Source of the DNA: an uncultured Prevotella sp. | Lineage (GTDB): Bacteria > Bacteroidota > Bacteroidia > Bacteroidales > Bacteroidaceae | Direction: 5' to 3' | Assembly: GCA_900553155.1 (NCBI GenBank) | Contig: USCM01000003.1 | Span: 1 to 22,275, forward strand | DNA: 22,275 bases | In this document: in pieces, positions 1 through 7,661 of the stretch | Numbering within the stretch: position 1 is the stretch's first letter | How the letters are laid out: every line of letters begins with the position of its first letter | Program-made: the position numbers and the translations under genes | The notes under the pieces: model-generated | Seen by the model: the letters and a program-made list of their open reading frames with translations, nothing else | Told to the model about the DNA's origin: nothing | Database searches by the model: none

Positions 1-30
1 ACATTTTCGGCACGACTTTTCAAAAAAAGG

Positions 31-100
31 CAATGATACGTGTAATATATAATTAGTGTAATGAACGTATAATTTATAGTTCGTATAATGGACGTATAAT
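31..100 (-). repeat. Left array of a 27-bp unit (minus orientation)
   Basis: Read on the minus strand, 100-74 and 73-47 are two 27-bp units starting ATTATACGTCCATTATACGA and ATTATACGTTCATTACACTA, followed by a partial unit beginning ATTACACG (46 to about 31). The same unit occurs on the plus strand at 367-466, so the two arrays form an imperfect inverted repeat. For example, 39-73 matches the reverse complement of 395-429 at 32 of 35 positions. Confidence 0.75.
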
Positions 101-151
101 TCTGCTTGGGGGCGTCGCCGTCCTCGGAGACGTGTAATAGTGATGTATATA

Positions 152-199
152 TAAAAAAACTCTTCCCCCTCGCTCGGCAAGCCGAGCGAGGGGGAAGAG
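152..199 (-). terminator. Rho-independent terminator for the glsA-glsB transcript
   Basis: Positions 160-178 and 181-199 are perfect reverse complements (19 bp, GC-rich, core CCCCTCGCTCGGC) around an AA centre. On the minus strand the hairpin is followed directly by a run of seven T (plus-strand A-run at 153-159). This is the expected form of an intrinsic terminator for minus-strand transcription arriving from glsB, whose stop lies about 285 bp away. There is no T-run on the plus-strand side. Confidence 0.8.
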
Positions 200-301
200 G
201 AGTATTGGAGAGTGTGCCGTTCCATAAGAGGGCTGAACGCAAGCGGCGAGTGTTGGGCTGCAAGCCCAACCAAACTCATGTTCTCATATACCCAAGCTGC
301 T

Positions 302-363
302 TACACCCGTCCTCTTGTCCTTCTGTTCTTATGTCTTAAAATATACACCCCTCCTCTTGTCCT
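302..363. repeat. 20-bp direct repeat pair, 42 bp apart
   Basis: TACACCC-G-TCCTCTTGTCCT at 302-321 recurs at 344-363 with a single difference (G309 versus C351). The copies are offset by 42 bp and lie in the core between the two oppositely oriented arrays. No function is evident. Confidence 0.7.
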
Positions 364-366
364 ATG

Positions 367-466
367 ATTACACGTCCATTAACGAACCACAAATATTATA
401 CGTTCATTACACGAACAATATATTACACGTCCATTAACGAACCATAAATATTACACGAACATCAGG
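367..466 (+). repeat. Right array of a 27-28-bp unit (plus orientation)
   Basis: Three full tandem units lie at 367-394, 395-421 and 422-449, with a partial fourth at 450-466. Units 1 and 3 are almost identical: 367-398 matches 422-453 at 31 of 32 positions. All begin ATTA(C/T)ACG. The array is the opposite-strand counterpart of the one at 31-100. It ends about 15 bp before the glsB stop codons. Confidence 0.8.
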
Positions 467-483
467 ACGCCAATCCCTTATTA

Positions 484-1479
484 TTATATCTCCTTTTCGC
501 GGTAGATAACGTTGTTGGCACCGCTTGTTATCTCAAGAGCCTCCGGGTGCTCCTTGATAAACGAGTCGATATGGCGTACGCGCTTGCTCTCGAGAATCTC
601 GTCGACAGCAATAAGGATACCCGTCTCCTCCACATCGCCAAAGCCGTAGTTGATGGCTGTGCCGAAGAGCTTCATCGTAGGCGACAGCGACATGTAGGCG
701 TTGACAAGCGGTGGGATGTTGTAGCCCAAGGCACGCACCTCGCGGTTGAGTATGAGGTAGTCTTTCTTGAAGTCGTCCTCGCAGAACAGCTTCTTCAGTT
801 CGTCCTCAGGTGTCTCTATCTTAAGCGGCTTGAGCGGGATGATAAGGTTCTCCTTGTCGTCGAAGTGCTTCTTGAGGAAGTAAAGTATCATGTCTCTGCC
901 TCGGCGGATGTAGGATGGATACATCGTCATCTTGCCGAAGAAGTAGCGCACGTTAGGCTTTATCACGGTAAGGGCGCCAAGTCCGTCCCAAAGGTTGTCG
1001 AGGGCGAAGAGGCTCTTGGAGCCACGGCGTGTGCTCTGATACTCAAGTGTCACGAACGAGCGTCCCAGCTCTACTGTGTAGGGCATATACTCCTTAAGAA
1101 ACTTGTCGGAGAAGTGGAACATGTGGCTTGTGGCAAGCTTAGGCTGCCCGTTGTCGTCGAGTTCCCAGTCTTGTCCCAGCAGATATCGGTAGCCACCAAT
1201 AATCTCCTCGGCTTCGGGGTTCCACACGATGAGCTGCTTGTAGCAGTTGTCGCACGTGTCAAACTCGTCTATATCCAACGGCTTGCCGGTGCCGCCTCCC
1301 GCCTCGCGGAATGCTATCTCGCGCAGACGTCCTATCTCGCGCATCACGTTGGGCGCATTGTGTGCCGTGATGACGTATATCTCGTTGTGGCTTTTGTTGG
1401 TCATACGGAGCTGGCGCTCTGGTGTAAGCTCGCTCTTCAACAGCTCTTTACTGACCGGTTCAATTATTGGCTCTTCCAT
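484..1479 (-). CDS. glsB: GlsB-like GNAT/OlsB-family N-acyltransferase
   Basis: A 331-residue protein of the OlsB/'hemolysin' branch of the GNAT-type acyltransferases. In Bacteroides this family member, GlsB, is the predicted N-acyltransferase that loads a 3-hydroxy fatty acid onto glycine, the first step of glycine lipid synthesis at the inner membrane. Visible family features are LREIAFREAGGGTGKPLDID (residues 52-71) followed by EFD, the IVWNPEAEEIIGGYRY strand region (84-99), and ELGRSFV (137-143). There is no signal peptide or clear membrane span. The gene ends in tandem stops (TAA TAA, 486-481). It lies 81 bp downstream of the partner glsA on the same strand and has no obvious promoter of its own, so co-transcription is likely. 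The family call is firm. The glycine substrate is inferred from homology and from pairing with glsA. Confidence 0.82.
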   Translation of the reverse strand: MEEPIIEPVSKELLKSELTPERQLRMTNKSHNEIYVITAHNAPNVMREIGRLREIAFREAGGGTGKPLDIDEFDTCDNCYKQLIVWNPEAEEIIGGYRYLLGQDWELDDNGQPKLATSHMFHFSDKFLKEYMPYTVELGRSFVTLEYQSTRRGSKSLFALDNLWDGLGALTVIKPNVRYFFGKMTMYPSYIRRGRDMILYFLKKHFDDKENLIIPLKPLKIETPEDELKKLFCEDDFKKDYLILNREVRALGYNIPPLVNAYMSLSPTMKLFGTAINYGFGDVEETGILIAVDEILESKRVRHIDSFIKEHPEALEITSGANNVIYREKEI

Positions 1480-1517
1480 GTTGTCTTCTTCGAATATGTC
1501 TACAGGCCATACGGCCC

Positions 1518-1577
1518 TATTTTATCTTTTAAGTTTCTTGCTTTTTACTCTTTTATCTTTTTACCCTTTTACCTTTC
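1518..1577 (-). repeat. 8-bp-period A-rich tract spanning the glsA stop codon
   Basis: On the minus strand the sequence reads GTAAAAGG, GTAAAAAG, ATAAAAGA, GTAAAAAG, CAAGAAAC, TTAAAAGA, TAAAATAG: about seven diverged copies of an octamer. The first copies encode the last residues of GlsA (KVKG) and contain its TAA stop. The tract then fills most of the gap before glsB. Confidence 0.6.
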
Positions 1578-2406
1578 CTGGCAAGTCGTACACAACATCT
1601 TCCACCCACTGTGCCCACTGCTGCGGCGTGCGGCTTCGGTCGAATGTTTGCCAGGGTATTGGCTTGCCTATATGTATAGTGAAATGCTTGCCCACATTGC
1701 GGTACATCTCGTCCACGAGGAATATCATGGCAAGATTAAAGGGCAGGAAGCGGTCGCTAAACTTGGCTATGCGATAGAAGCGTGCCGAGTTGGAGCCGCT
1801 GAAGTGTATCGGCACGATGTCGCGCTGGCACTCCACGCTCTTCTTGATGAAGGTCTTGGTCCACGGAATGTCGTGTATGGAGCCGTCGGGCTGGCGTCGG
1901 CTGTTGAGTCCGGCAGGAAACATCAGCATGTGGTTGTCGCTCTTGAAGCCAGCCTCAACCATACGCGGAAAGTCGCGGCCGTTGCGTCCTGTCTTGTTGA
2001 TACCGATACATACGGGTGCGAGTCCAGGCAGATTCATAAGCAAATCGTTGACCAGATAGCGAAACCTTCCGTCGTAATGGCGGCCTATAATGGCACCCAG
2101 CGCCACTCCGTCCTGTCCGCCGAGCGGATGGTTTGACACGAAGGTGTAAAGGCGTCCGTCGTCCTTCGGGGGCAGATTCTCCTTGCCCACTATCTCGATG
2201 TCCATCTTAAGATAGCGCACGCAAGCCTCAAGCCACTCCACACCAGTGAGGTTGCGGTTGTCCCAGATAAACTTGTTCACCTGGTCTTGGTGTATGATGC
2301 GCTTGAGCCAAGATGTTAGCAAACCCGGCACATATCGTGCCTTCGAGCCCATCTTGCTGCTTAGAATTTTGTCAATGTCGATTGTATGCTCTGAAATTTC
2401 GTTCAT
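1561..2406 (-). CDS. glsA: GlsA-like PlsC-family O-acyltransferase
   Basis: A 281-residue lysophospholipid-type (PlsC/LPLAT) acyltransferase. In Bacteroides GlsA is the predicted O-acyltransferase that adds the second, ester-linked acyl chain to N-acyl-3-hydroxy-acyl glycine made by GlsB. The active-site block is SNHPLGGQDG (91-100), with His93 and Asp99. The spacing is H-X5-D rather than the textbook H-X4-D, which I believe is normal for this subfamily. The substrate-binding block is FPAGLNSRR (163-171), with Ala where PlsC has Glu (FPEG). Block IV is the IVPIHFSGSNSARF region (197-210). There is no strong membrane span. The start is supported by a TACTTTTG -7 element about 27 bp upstream. 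It is divergent from rsmH and precedes glsB. The family is certain; the lipid product is inferred. Confidence 0.82.
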   Translation of the reverse strand: MNEISEHTIDIDKILSSKMGSKARYVPGLLTSWLKRIIHQDQVNKFIWDNRNLTGVEWLEACVRYLKMDIEIVGKENLPPKDDGRLYTFVSNHPLGGQDGVALGAIIGRHYDGRFRYLVNDLLMNLPGLAPVCIGINKTGRNGRDFPRMVEAGFKSDNHMLMFPAGLNSRRQPDGSIHDIPWTKTFIKKSVECQRDIVPIHFSGSNSARFYRIAKFSDRFLPFNLAMIFLVDEMYRNVGKHFTIHIGKPIPWQTFDRSRTPQQWAQWVEDVVYDLPGKVKG

Positions 2407-2432
2407 CTTGACCTGAAAATGCTATTTGGGTA

Positions 2433-2440
2433 CAAAAGTA
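2433..2440 (-). promoter_or_regulatory. Bacteroidetes-type -7 element for glsA-glsB
   Basis: On the minus strand TACTTTTG matches the Bacteroidetes -7 consensus TAnnTTTG exactly. It lies 27 bp before the glsA ATG, implying a leader of about 20 nt. I find no convincing TTTG -33 element at the usual 19-21 nt spacing. Confidence 0.55.
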
Positions 2441-2535
2441 ACACATCTTTTTCAGATACATTCCATTTAACACAAGAAATATATCTTTTTAATAATTTTG
2501 ATACCTAAATGTAGACTCGTATGCGGATTTTTATG

Positions 2536-2543
2536 TACCTTTA
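2536..2543 (+). promoter_or_regulatory. Candidate -7 element for the dcw cluster
   Basis: TACCTTTA differs from the TAnnTTTG consensus only at the last base and lies 22 bp before the rsmH ATG. The nearest TTTG (2497-2500) is 35 nt upstream, too far for a normal -33 element, so the call is weak. It is the best candidate in the 159-bp divergent gap (2407-2565), which is otherwise AT-rich with no gene. Confidence 0.35.
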
Positions 2544-2565
2544 CACCCAAATATGCTTATAAGTA

Positions 2566-3510
2566 ATGTATAAAGACAATATAGAACAATCAACCACCAT
2601 AAAGACCGCCGACGGCTACCACGTGCCTGTGCTTCTTGACGAGAGCATAGAGGGGCTCGACCTTAAGCCGGGCGGCGTATATGTAGACGTGACATTTGGC
2701 GGAGGAGGCCACTCAAGGGAGATTCTGTCCCGGCTGGCGCCCGACGCTCATCTATACAGCTTCGACCAGGATGCCGACGCCGAGCAGAACATCGGAGAGC
2801 CCGACGACAGATTCACCTTCGTGCGGAGCAACTTTAGATACCTAAAGAACTGGATGCGCTACTATGGCGTGGAGCACATTGACGGACTGCTTGCCGACCT
2901 TGGCGTGTCGTCGCACCACTTTGACGATGCCGAGCGCGGATTCTCTTTCCGCTTCGAGGCTCCGCTTGACATGCGCATGAACAAGCGTGCCGGACAAACC
3001 GCCGCCGACATCGTGAACACGTACGACGAGGCCAAGCTTGCCGACATCTTCTACATCTACGGCGAGATGAAGAACTCAAGACGCATAGCCGCAGCCGTTG
3101 TCAAGGCACGACAAGATAAGGAGATTAAGACCACGAGCGACTTCCTTGCTGCCGTCGAGCCTCTCTTCAGACGCGAGCGCGAGAAGAAGGACATGGCCAA
3201 GCTGTTCCAGGCTCTGCGCATAGAGGTAAACCACGAGATGGACGCCTTGAAGGAGATGCTTGCATCTGCCACCGAGCTGCTGGCTCCGGGCGGACGCCTC
3301 TCGGTTATAACCTACCACTCGCTGGAGGACCGCATCGTAAAGAACTTTATGAAGGCAGGCAACGCCGAGGGCAAGGTAGACCAAGACTTCTTTGGCCGCA
3401 TCAACACTCCCTATAAGGCGGTGGGCAAGCTTATCATCCCTACCGACGAGGAGCAAGAGCGCAACCCACGAAGCCGTAGCGCCAAGCTGCGCGTAGCCGA
3501 AAAAAAATAA
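2566..3510 (+). CDS. rsmH: 16S rRNA (cytosine-1402-N4) methyltransferase RsmH
   Basis: A 314-residue SAM-dependent enzyme that N4-methylates C1402 in the 16S rRNA decoding centre; older name MraW. Family signatures are all present: HVPVLLDE (19-26), the SAM loop DVTFGGGGHS (41-50), FDQDADA (66-72), LADLGVSS (109-116), GFSFRFEAPLDMRM (125-138), YHSLEDR (250-256) and NPRSRSAKLRV (300-310). The length is typical. It is the first gene of the dcw cluster here and ends 8 bp before the ftsL-like gene. Most dcw clusters have mraZ immediately upstream, but here the divergent glsA occupies that place. The start follows a candidate -7 element and there is no better upstream start. Confidence 0.96.
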   Translation: MYKDNIEQSTTIKTADGYHVPVLLDESIEGLDLKPGGVYVDVTFGGGGHSREILSRLAPDAHLYSFDQDADAEQNIGEPDDRFTFVRSNFRYLKNWMRYYGVEHIDGLLADLGVSSHHFDDAERGFSFRFEAPLDMRMNKRAGQTAADIVNTYDEAKLADIFYIYGEMKNSRRIAAAVVKARQDKEIKTTSDFLAAVEPLFRREREKKDMAKLFQALRIEVNHEMDALKEMLASATELLAPGGRLSVITYHSLEDRIVKNFMKAGNAEGKVDQDFFGRINTPYKAVGKLIIPTDEEQERNPRSRSAKLRVAEKK

Positions 3511-3518
3511 GAATAATT

Positions 3519-3995
3519 ATGGAGACTGAAAAGAATAGACCCGACCCTCGCGTCATATTGGAGCATCTTGAGGAGAAGGCCAACAAAGATACCGAACGGG
3601 AGGCACCGTCGCTTAAAACCATCATACGCGAGCAAGCCACCGAGGAGGACATGCCCTTTACCAAGAACCTTACACTGCGCAAGATTCTTGGCGGCGACAT
3701 CCTTAGCGCCAACGTCATAAGGCAGCAGATATGGCTCATACTGCTTATATCGCTCTTCATCGTGGTGTATATATCCAACCGATACAAGTGCCAGCAGGAC
3801 CTTATACGCATCAGCAACCTTACCGAGCAGCTCAAGGATGCCAAGTATCGAGCATTGTCGTCGAGCAGCGACCTTACGCAGATGACACGCGAGAGCAAGG
3901 TGCTTGAGCAGCTTAAGAATTGTCAGGACAGCACGCTGCAGATAGCAACACAGCCGCCATACATAATCAACGTTCCTAACACAGAAGCAAAATGA
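3519..3995 (+). CDS. ftsL: FtsL-like divisome membrane protein
   Basis: A 158-residue single-pass protein in the ftsL position between rsmH and ftsI. It has a long charged cytoplasmic N-terminus (1-66), one membrane segment (about 69-87, QQIWLILLISLFIVVYIS), and then a periplasmic segment predicted as coiled coil (about 92-134) ending in a conserved-looking QLKNCQDSTLQIATQPPYII. FtsL proteins bridge FtsQ/FtsB and the FtsW-FtsI synthase. This is the Bacteroidetes 'FtsL-like' type, with a much longer N-terminus than E. coli FtsL. Its stop overlaps the ftsI start (ATGA at 3992-3995), indicating translational coupling. Identity rests mainly on topology and position, since FtsL sequences diverge strongly. 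Confidence 0.85.
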   Translation: METEKNRPDPRVILEHLEEKANKDTEREAPSLKTIIREQATEEDMPFTKNLTLRKILGGDILSANVIRQQIWLILLISLFIVVYISNRYKCQQDLIRISNLTEQLKDAKYRALSSSSDLTQMTRESKVLEQLKNCQDSTLQIATQPPYIINVPNTEAK

Positions 3996-6151
3996 GCAAG
4001 TTTGACAGCAAGAAGGCAATACCAAGATTCAGCTTTATTGCCATACTTATGACGCTGATAGCTGTCGCCGTGCTGGGCAAGACCTTGTACATCATGACAG
4101 CCAAGCACGACTTCTGGATGCAGGTGGCCGACCGTGTGAAGGTGGACAGCCTTAGCACACTACCGGTACGTGGCAACATCCTTAGCTGCGACGGACAACT
4201 GATGGCGTCGTCGCTACCACAATACAAGCTGTTCGTCGACTTTAGAGCAATACACACTGCCGAGAAAGACTCGCTGTTTGAGGTTAAGCTCGACTCTATA
4301 TGCGACGGACTGAACGCTATCTTCCCCGAGCAATCGGCTGCCGAGTTTAAGGCACACCTGCTTGAGGGATTCCAAAAACAGAAAGCCCACTGGCCTATAT
4401 GGTCGAGACGCGTGAACTACAGCACCTACTCGGAGGTTAAGCGTCTGCCTATATTCAACCTTAAGAAGAACAAAGGCGGATTCCATACCGAGGAGTTCAA
4501 CGCCAGAAAGCAGGCTTACGGCTCGCTCGCACTTAGAACCATAGGCAAGATGTTCGGCGAGATAGACTCGGCACAATGCGGACTGGAGTTGTCGTACGAC
4601 TCGCTGCTTAGAGGCGAGAAGGGCATTAGCCACGGCAAGAAGGTGCTCAACAAGTTTCTGTACCTTACCGACCGTGCGCCGGTGGACGGTGCCGACATCG
4701 TTACAACCATCGACGTGTCGATGCAGGACCTTGCCGAACGCGCCCTGCTTAACGAACTGTACAAAATCAACGCCAACGTGGGTGTTGCTATAGTGATGGA
4801 GGTAAAGACCGGCGACGTCAAGGCGATAGTCAATATGACGAAGTGTGCCGACGGCTCGTATCACGAGATTAAGAACCACGCTGTGAGCGACCTGCTTGAG
4901 CCTGGCTCTGTATTCAAGACCGCCTCTATAATGGTGGCGCTCGACGACGGCGTGGTAGACACCACCGCCTACGTAGACACCGGATGCGGCGTGTGGCCTA
5001 TGTACGGCCGCGAGATGAAGGACCACAACTGGCGACGCGGCGGCTACGGCATGCTTAAGTTGCCGCAGACGCTGTGGGTTAGCTCCAACATCGGTGTCAG
5101 CCGCATCATCGACGACCACTACCACAACAATCCGGAGAAGTATGTGGAGGGCATTAGGCGCCTTGGTCTTGCCGACGACATGCACCTGCCTATACCTGGC
5201 TACTCGCCGGCGAGAATACGTATGCCTAAGAAAGACTCAAGAGGCAAGCAATACGTCAACTGGAGCAAGACCACCCTGCCGTGGATGAGCATTGGCTACG
5301 AGACGCAGGTGCCGCCTATATCCACCCTTACCTTCTACAACGCCATAGCCAACGGCGGCAAGATGATGCGCCCGAGGTTTGTCAAGGAGGTGCGCAAGAA
5401 CGGTCAGGTGGTAGAGACATTCGCCCCAGTGGTGATGCGCGAGCAGATAGCCAAGCCATCGACCATAAAGAAGATAACGCACATCCTCGAGCAGGTGGTG
5501 AGCGTAGGTCTTGGCAAGAAGGCCGGTTCGCCCTCGTTCCTCGTTGCAGGCAAGACGGGTACGGCACAGATATCAAAGGGTGCGGCAGGCTACAAGAGCG
5601 GACAGATGAACTATCTGCTGTCGTTCGCTGGCTTCTTCCCAGCCTACGAGCCACGCTACAGCTGCATCGTCTGCATACAGAAGTCGGGTCTGCCGGCATC
5701 GGGTGGCGGCATGAGTGGCGTTGTGTTCCACGACATTGCCGAGGGCATCATGGCTCAGAGCCTGAAGCTTGAGGCCATCGACGCACGCGACTCGCTATCT
5801 ATACTGATACCGCAGGTTAAGAACGGCAACATCTTGGCTGCCGACTATATACTGAACCACTTTGGCTTTGAGCCACGAGCAGACTGGACCGGAACCTACG
5901 CCAACGGCAACCCAATATGGGGACGAGCTGTTGAGACCAACGGCAAGACCATCAGTCTGCAACGCGAACCGCTGGGCGAGCGCTCGCACATGCCCGACGT
6001 GCATGGCATGGGAGCACGCGATGCTGTGTACCTGATAGAGAGCCGAGGGCTGAAGGTTAAGCTCCAGGGACGAGGCAAGGTGGTAGAACAGAGCATCAAG
6101 CCCGGAAGCAAGATAGCAAAAGGAATGACCTGTGTGCTGCGGTTGGCATAA
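3992..6151 (+). CDS. ftsI: Septal peptidoglycan transpeptidase FtsI (PBP3) with PASTA domain
   Basis: A 719-residue class B penicillin-binding protein that cross-links septal peptidoglycan with FtsW. It has a short cytoplasmic tail, one membrane anchor (about 12-33), then the PBP dimerisation region beginning PVRGNILSCDGQLMA (58-72), and a transpeptidase domain with the nucleophile motif SVFK (Ser306-Lys309), SSN (364-366) and KTG (521-523). A C-terminal PASTA domain (about 666-717, MPDVHGMGARDAVYLIESRG) binds peptidoglycan. It is longer than E. coli FtsI (588), largely because of the PASTA region and a longer N-terminal module. It overlaps the ftsL-like gene by 4 bp and is followed by murE after 57 bp. 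All catalytic motifs are intact. Confidence 0.96.
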   Translation: MSKFDSKKAIPRFSFIAILMTLIAVAVLGKTLYIMTAKHDFWMQVADRVKVDSLSTLPVRGNILSCDGQLMASSLPQYKLFVDFRAIHTAEKDSLFEVKLDSICDGLNAIFPEQSAAEFKAHLLEGFQKQKAHWPIWSRRVNYSTYSEVKRLPIFNLKKNKGGFHTEEFNARKQAYGSLALRTIGKMFGEIDSAQCGLELSYDSLLRGEKGISHGKKVLNKFLYLTDRAPVDGADIVTTIDVSMQDLAERALLNELYKINANVGVAIVMEVKTGDVKAIVNMTKCADGSYHEIKNHAVSDLLEPGSVFKTASIMVALDDGVVDTTAYVDTGCGVWPMYGREMKDHNWRRGGYGMLKLPQTLWVSSNIGVSRIIDDHYHNNPEKYVEGIRRLGLADDMHLPIPGYSPARIRMPKKDSRGKQYVNWSKTTLPWMSIGYETQVPPISTLTFYNAIANGGKMMRPRFVKEVRKNGQVVETFAPVVMREQIAKPSTIKKITHILEQVVSVGLGKKAGSPSFLVAGKTGTAQISKGAAGYKSGQMNYLLSFAGFFPAYEPRYSCIVCIQKSGLPASGGGMSGVVFHDIAEGIMAQSLKLEAIDARDSLSILIPQVKNGNILAADYILNHFGFEPRADWTGTYANGNPIWGRAVETNGKTISLQREPLGERSHMPDVHGMGARDAVYLIESRGLKVKLQGRGKVVEQSIKPGSKIAKGMTCVLRLA

Positions 6152-6208
6152 GGCAACGCACGCACACTGGTCTATAAACAGATAAAAAATATAATTCTAA
6201 CAATAGAA

Positions 6209-7660
6209 ATGAAACTTAAGGAATTGCTCAAAGACATCCCCGTGGTTGCTGTCGTAGGCAGCGAGGATATCGAAATCACTGGCGTGAACATCGACTCGCG
6301 CCGTATCAAGGAAGGTCATCTCTTCGTGGCAATGAAGGGTACCCAGGTAGACGGCCACAAGTTTGTGCCTAAGGCTGTGGAGCTGGGAGCAAAGGCTGTG
6401 CTCTGCGAGGATATGCCAGAGCAGAAGGCAGAGGGCGTGACATACGTTCAGGTGGAGTCGACAGAAGATGCTGTGGGCAAGGTTGCCACAACATTCCACG
6501 GCAACCCGTCGACCAAGCTCAAGCTTGTTGGCGTAACCGGAACCAACGGCAAGACCACTATCGCCACCTTATTATATAATATGTTTACGAAGATGGGCCA
6601 CAAGTGCGGCTTGCTGTCTACCGTATGCAACTATATCGTTGACGAGGCTATACCCGCCGACCACACCACACCAGACCCAATAGAGCTTAACGCGCTGCTC
6701 GACCGCATGGTGCAGACTGGCTGCGAGTATGCCTTCATGGAGTGCTCGTCGCACGCCATAGCACAGAAGCGCATTGGTGGACTGACCTTTGCGGGTGGTA
6801 TCTTCACCAACCTTACACGCGACCACCTCGACTATCACAAGACATTCGAGAACTATCGCAACGCTAAAAAGGCGTTCTTCGACTCGCTGCCCAAGACAGC
6901 CTTTGCCATAACCAATGCCGACGACAAGAACGGCATGGTGATGGTGCAGAACACCAAGGCCACCGTCAAGACCTACTCTACACGCTCGGTAGCCGACTTC
7001 AAGGCTCGCATCATCGAGTGCCACTTCGAGGGAATGTACCTTGAGATGGACGGACACGAGGTTGGCGTACAGTTCATTGGCAAGTTCAACGTCAGCAACC
7101 TGCTCGCAGTATATGGCGCAGCCGTTATGCTTGGCAAGTCGCCGGAGGATGTGCTCGTCGTTATGAGCACCTTGCACAGCGTAAGCGGACGTCTTGAGCC
7201 GATACACTCGCCGGAGGGCTACACCGCCGTGGTAGACTATGCCCACACACCGGATGCCTTGGAGAATGTGCTTAACGCCATACACGAGGTGCTCGACGGC
7301 AAGGGACACGTCATCACCGTATGCGGTGCCGGCGGCAACCGCGACAAGGGCAAGCGTCCGCTTATGGCACAGGAGGCTGTAAAGCAGAGCGACAAGGTGA
7401 TTATAACCAGCGACAACCCACGTTTTGAAGAGCCACAGGACATCATCAACGATATGCTTGCCGGACTCAACGCGCAGCAGATGAAGAAGGTGATAACCAT
7501 TGTCGACCGCCGCGAGGCTATACGCACAGCCTGCATGATGGCGCAGAAGGGCGACGTTATTCTCATTGCCGGAAAGGGCCACGAGAACTATCAGGAGGTT
7601 AAGGGCGTTAAGCATCACTTCGACGACCACGAGGTTGTGAAGGAATGTTTTAAGAATTAA
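6209..7660 (+). CDS. murE: UDP-MurNAc-tripeptide ligase MurE (meso-DAP type)
   Basis: A 483-residue cytoplasmic ligase that adds the third stem-peptide amino acid to UDP-MurNAc-L-Ala-D-Glu using ATP. Motifs in order: GVTGTNGKTT (108-117, ATP loop), TTPDP (153-157), ECSSHA (178-183), DHLDYH (205-210), the carbamylated-Lys region NYRNAKKAFF (215-224), VSGRLE (325-330), DYAHTPD (343-349), DNPR (402-405) and GKGHE (455-459). The DNPR motif is the signature for meso-diaminopimelate rather than lysine, so the cell wall is expected to be A1-gamma type. The stop codon abuts a heptanucleotide repeat array that fills the gap to mraY. In E. coli murF would follow; here it does not. Confidence 0.96.
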   Translation: MKLKELLKDIPVVAVVGSEDIEITGVNIDSRRIKEGHLFVAMKGTQVDGHKFVPKAVELGAKAVLCEDMPEQKAEGVTYVQVESTEDAVGKVATTFHGNPSTKLKLVGVTGTNGKTTIATLLYNMFTKMGHKCGLLSTVCNYIVDEAIPADHTTPDPIELNALLDRMVQTGCEYAFMECSSHAIAQKRIGGLTFAGGIFTNLTRDHLDYHKTFENYRNAKKAFFDSLPKTAFAITNADDKNGMVMVQNTKATVKTYSTRSVADFKARIIECHFEGMYLEMDGHEVGVQFIGKFNVSNLLAVYGAAVMLGKSPEDVLVVMSTLHSVSGRLEPIHSPEGYTAVVDYAHTPDALENVLNAIHEVLDGKGHVITVCGAGGNRDKGKRPLMAQEAVKQSDKVIITSDNPRFEEPQDIINDMLAGLNAQQMKKVITIVDRREAIRTACMMAQKGDVILIAGKGHENYQEVKGVKHHFDDHEVVKECFKN

Positions 7661-7661
7661 G

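Larger units (their letters stand above)
1..483. other. Repeat-rich non-coding region downstream of glsB
   Basis: No convincing gene is present. The one open frame of note (106-339, plus) runs through a perfect hairpin and repeat DNA, resembles no protein family I know, and is not called. The region holds two arrays of a 27-28 bp unit in opposite orientation (about 31-100 and 367-466), a 19-bp-stem terminator hairpin (160-199), a smaller hairpin at 252-270 (8 bp stem, 3 nt loop), and a 20-bp direct repeat (302-321 and 344-363). It lies downstream of glsB, so on the minus strand it is the 3' flank of the glsA-glsB transcript. Confidence 0.7.

Noticed and set aside
106..339. 77-codon open frame on the plus strand in the left intergenic region
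   Set aside because: It crosses the perfect terminator hairpin and the direct repeats, has no recognisable domain, no promoter or plausible leader, and unusual composition.
367..466. CRISPR-like array at the left end
   Set aside because: The repeats are head-to-tail with no unique spacers between them, have diverged, and no cas gene is present.
547..2136. 529-codon plus-strand open frame opposite glsB and glsA
   Set aside because: It is antisense to two well-supported acyltransferase genes and spans their intergenic repeat. It arises from codon bias in the GC-rich genes and has no family resemblance.
4214..5185. 323-codon minus-strand open frame opposite ftsI
   Set aside because: It is a shadow of the transpeptidase coding sequence, with a composition rich in Val, His and Leu and no domain signature.
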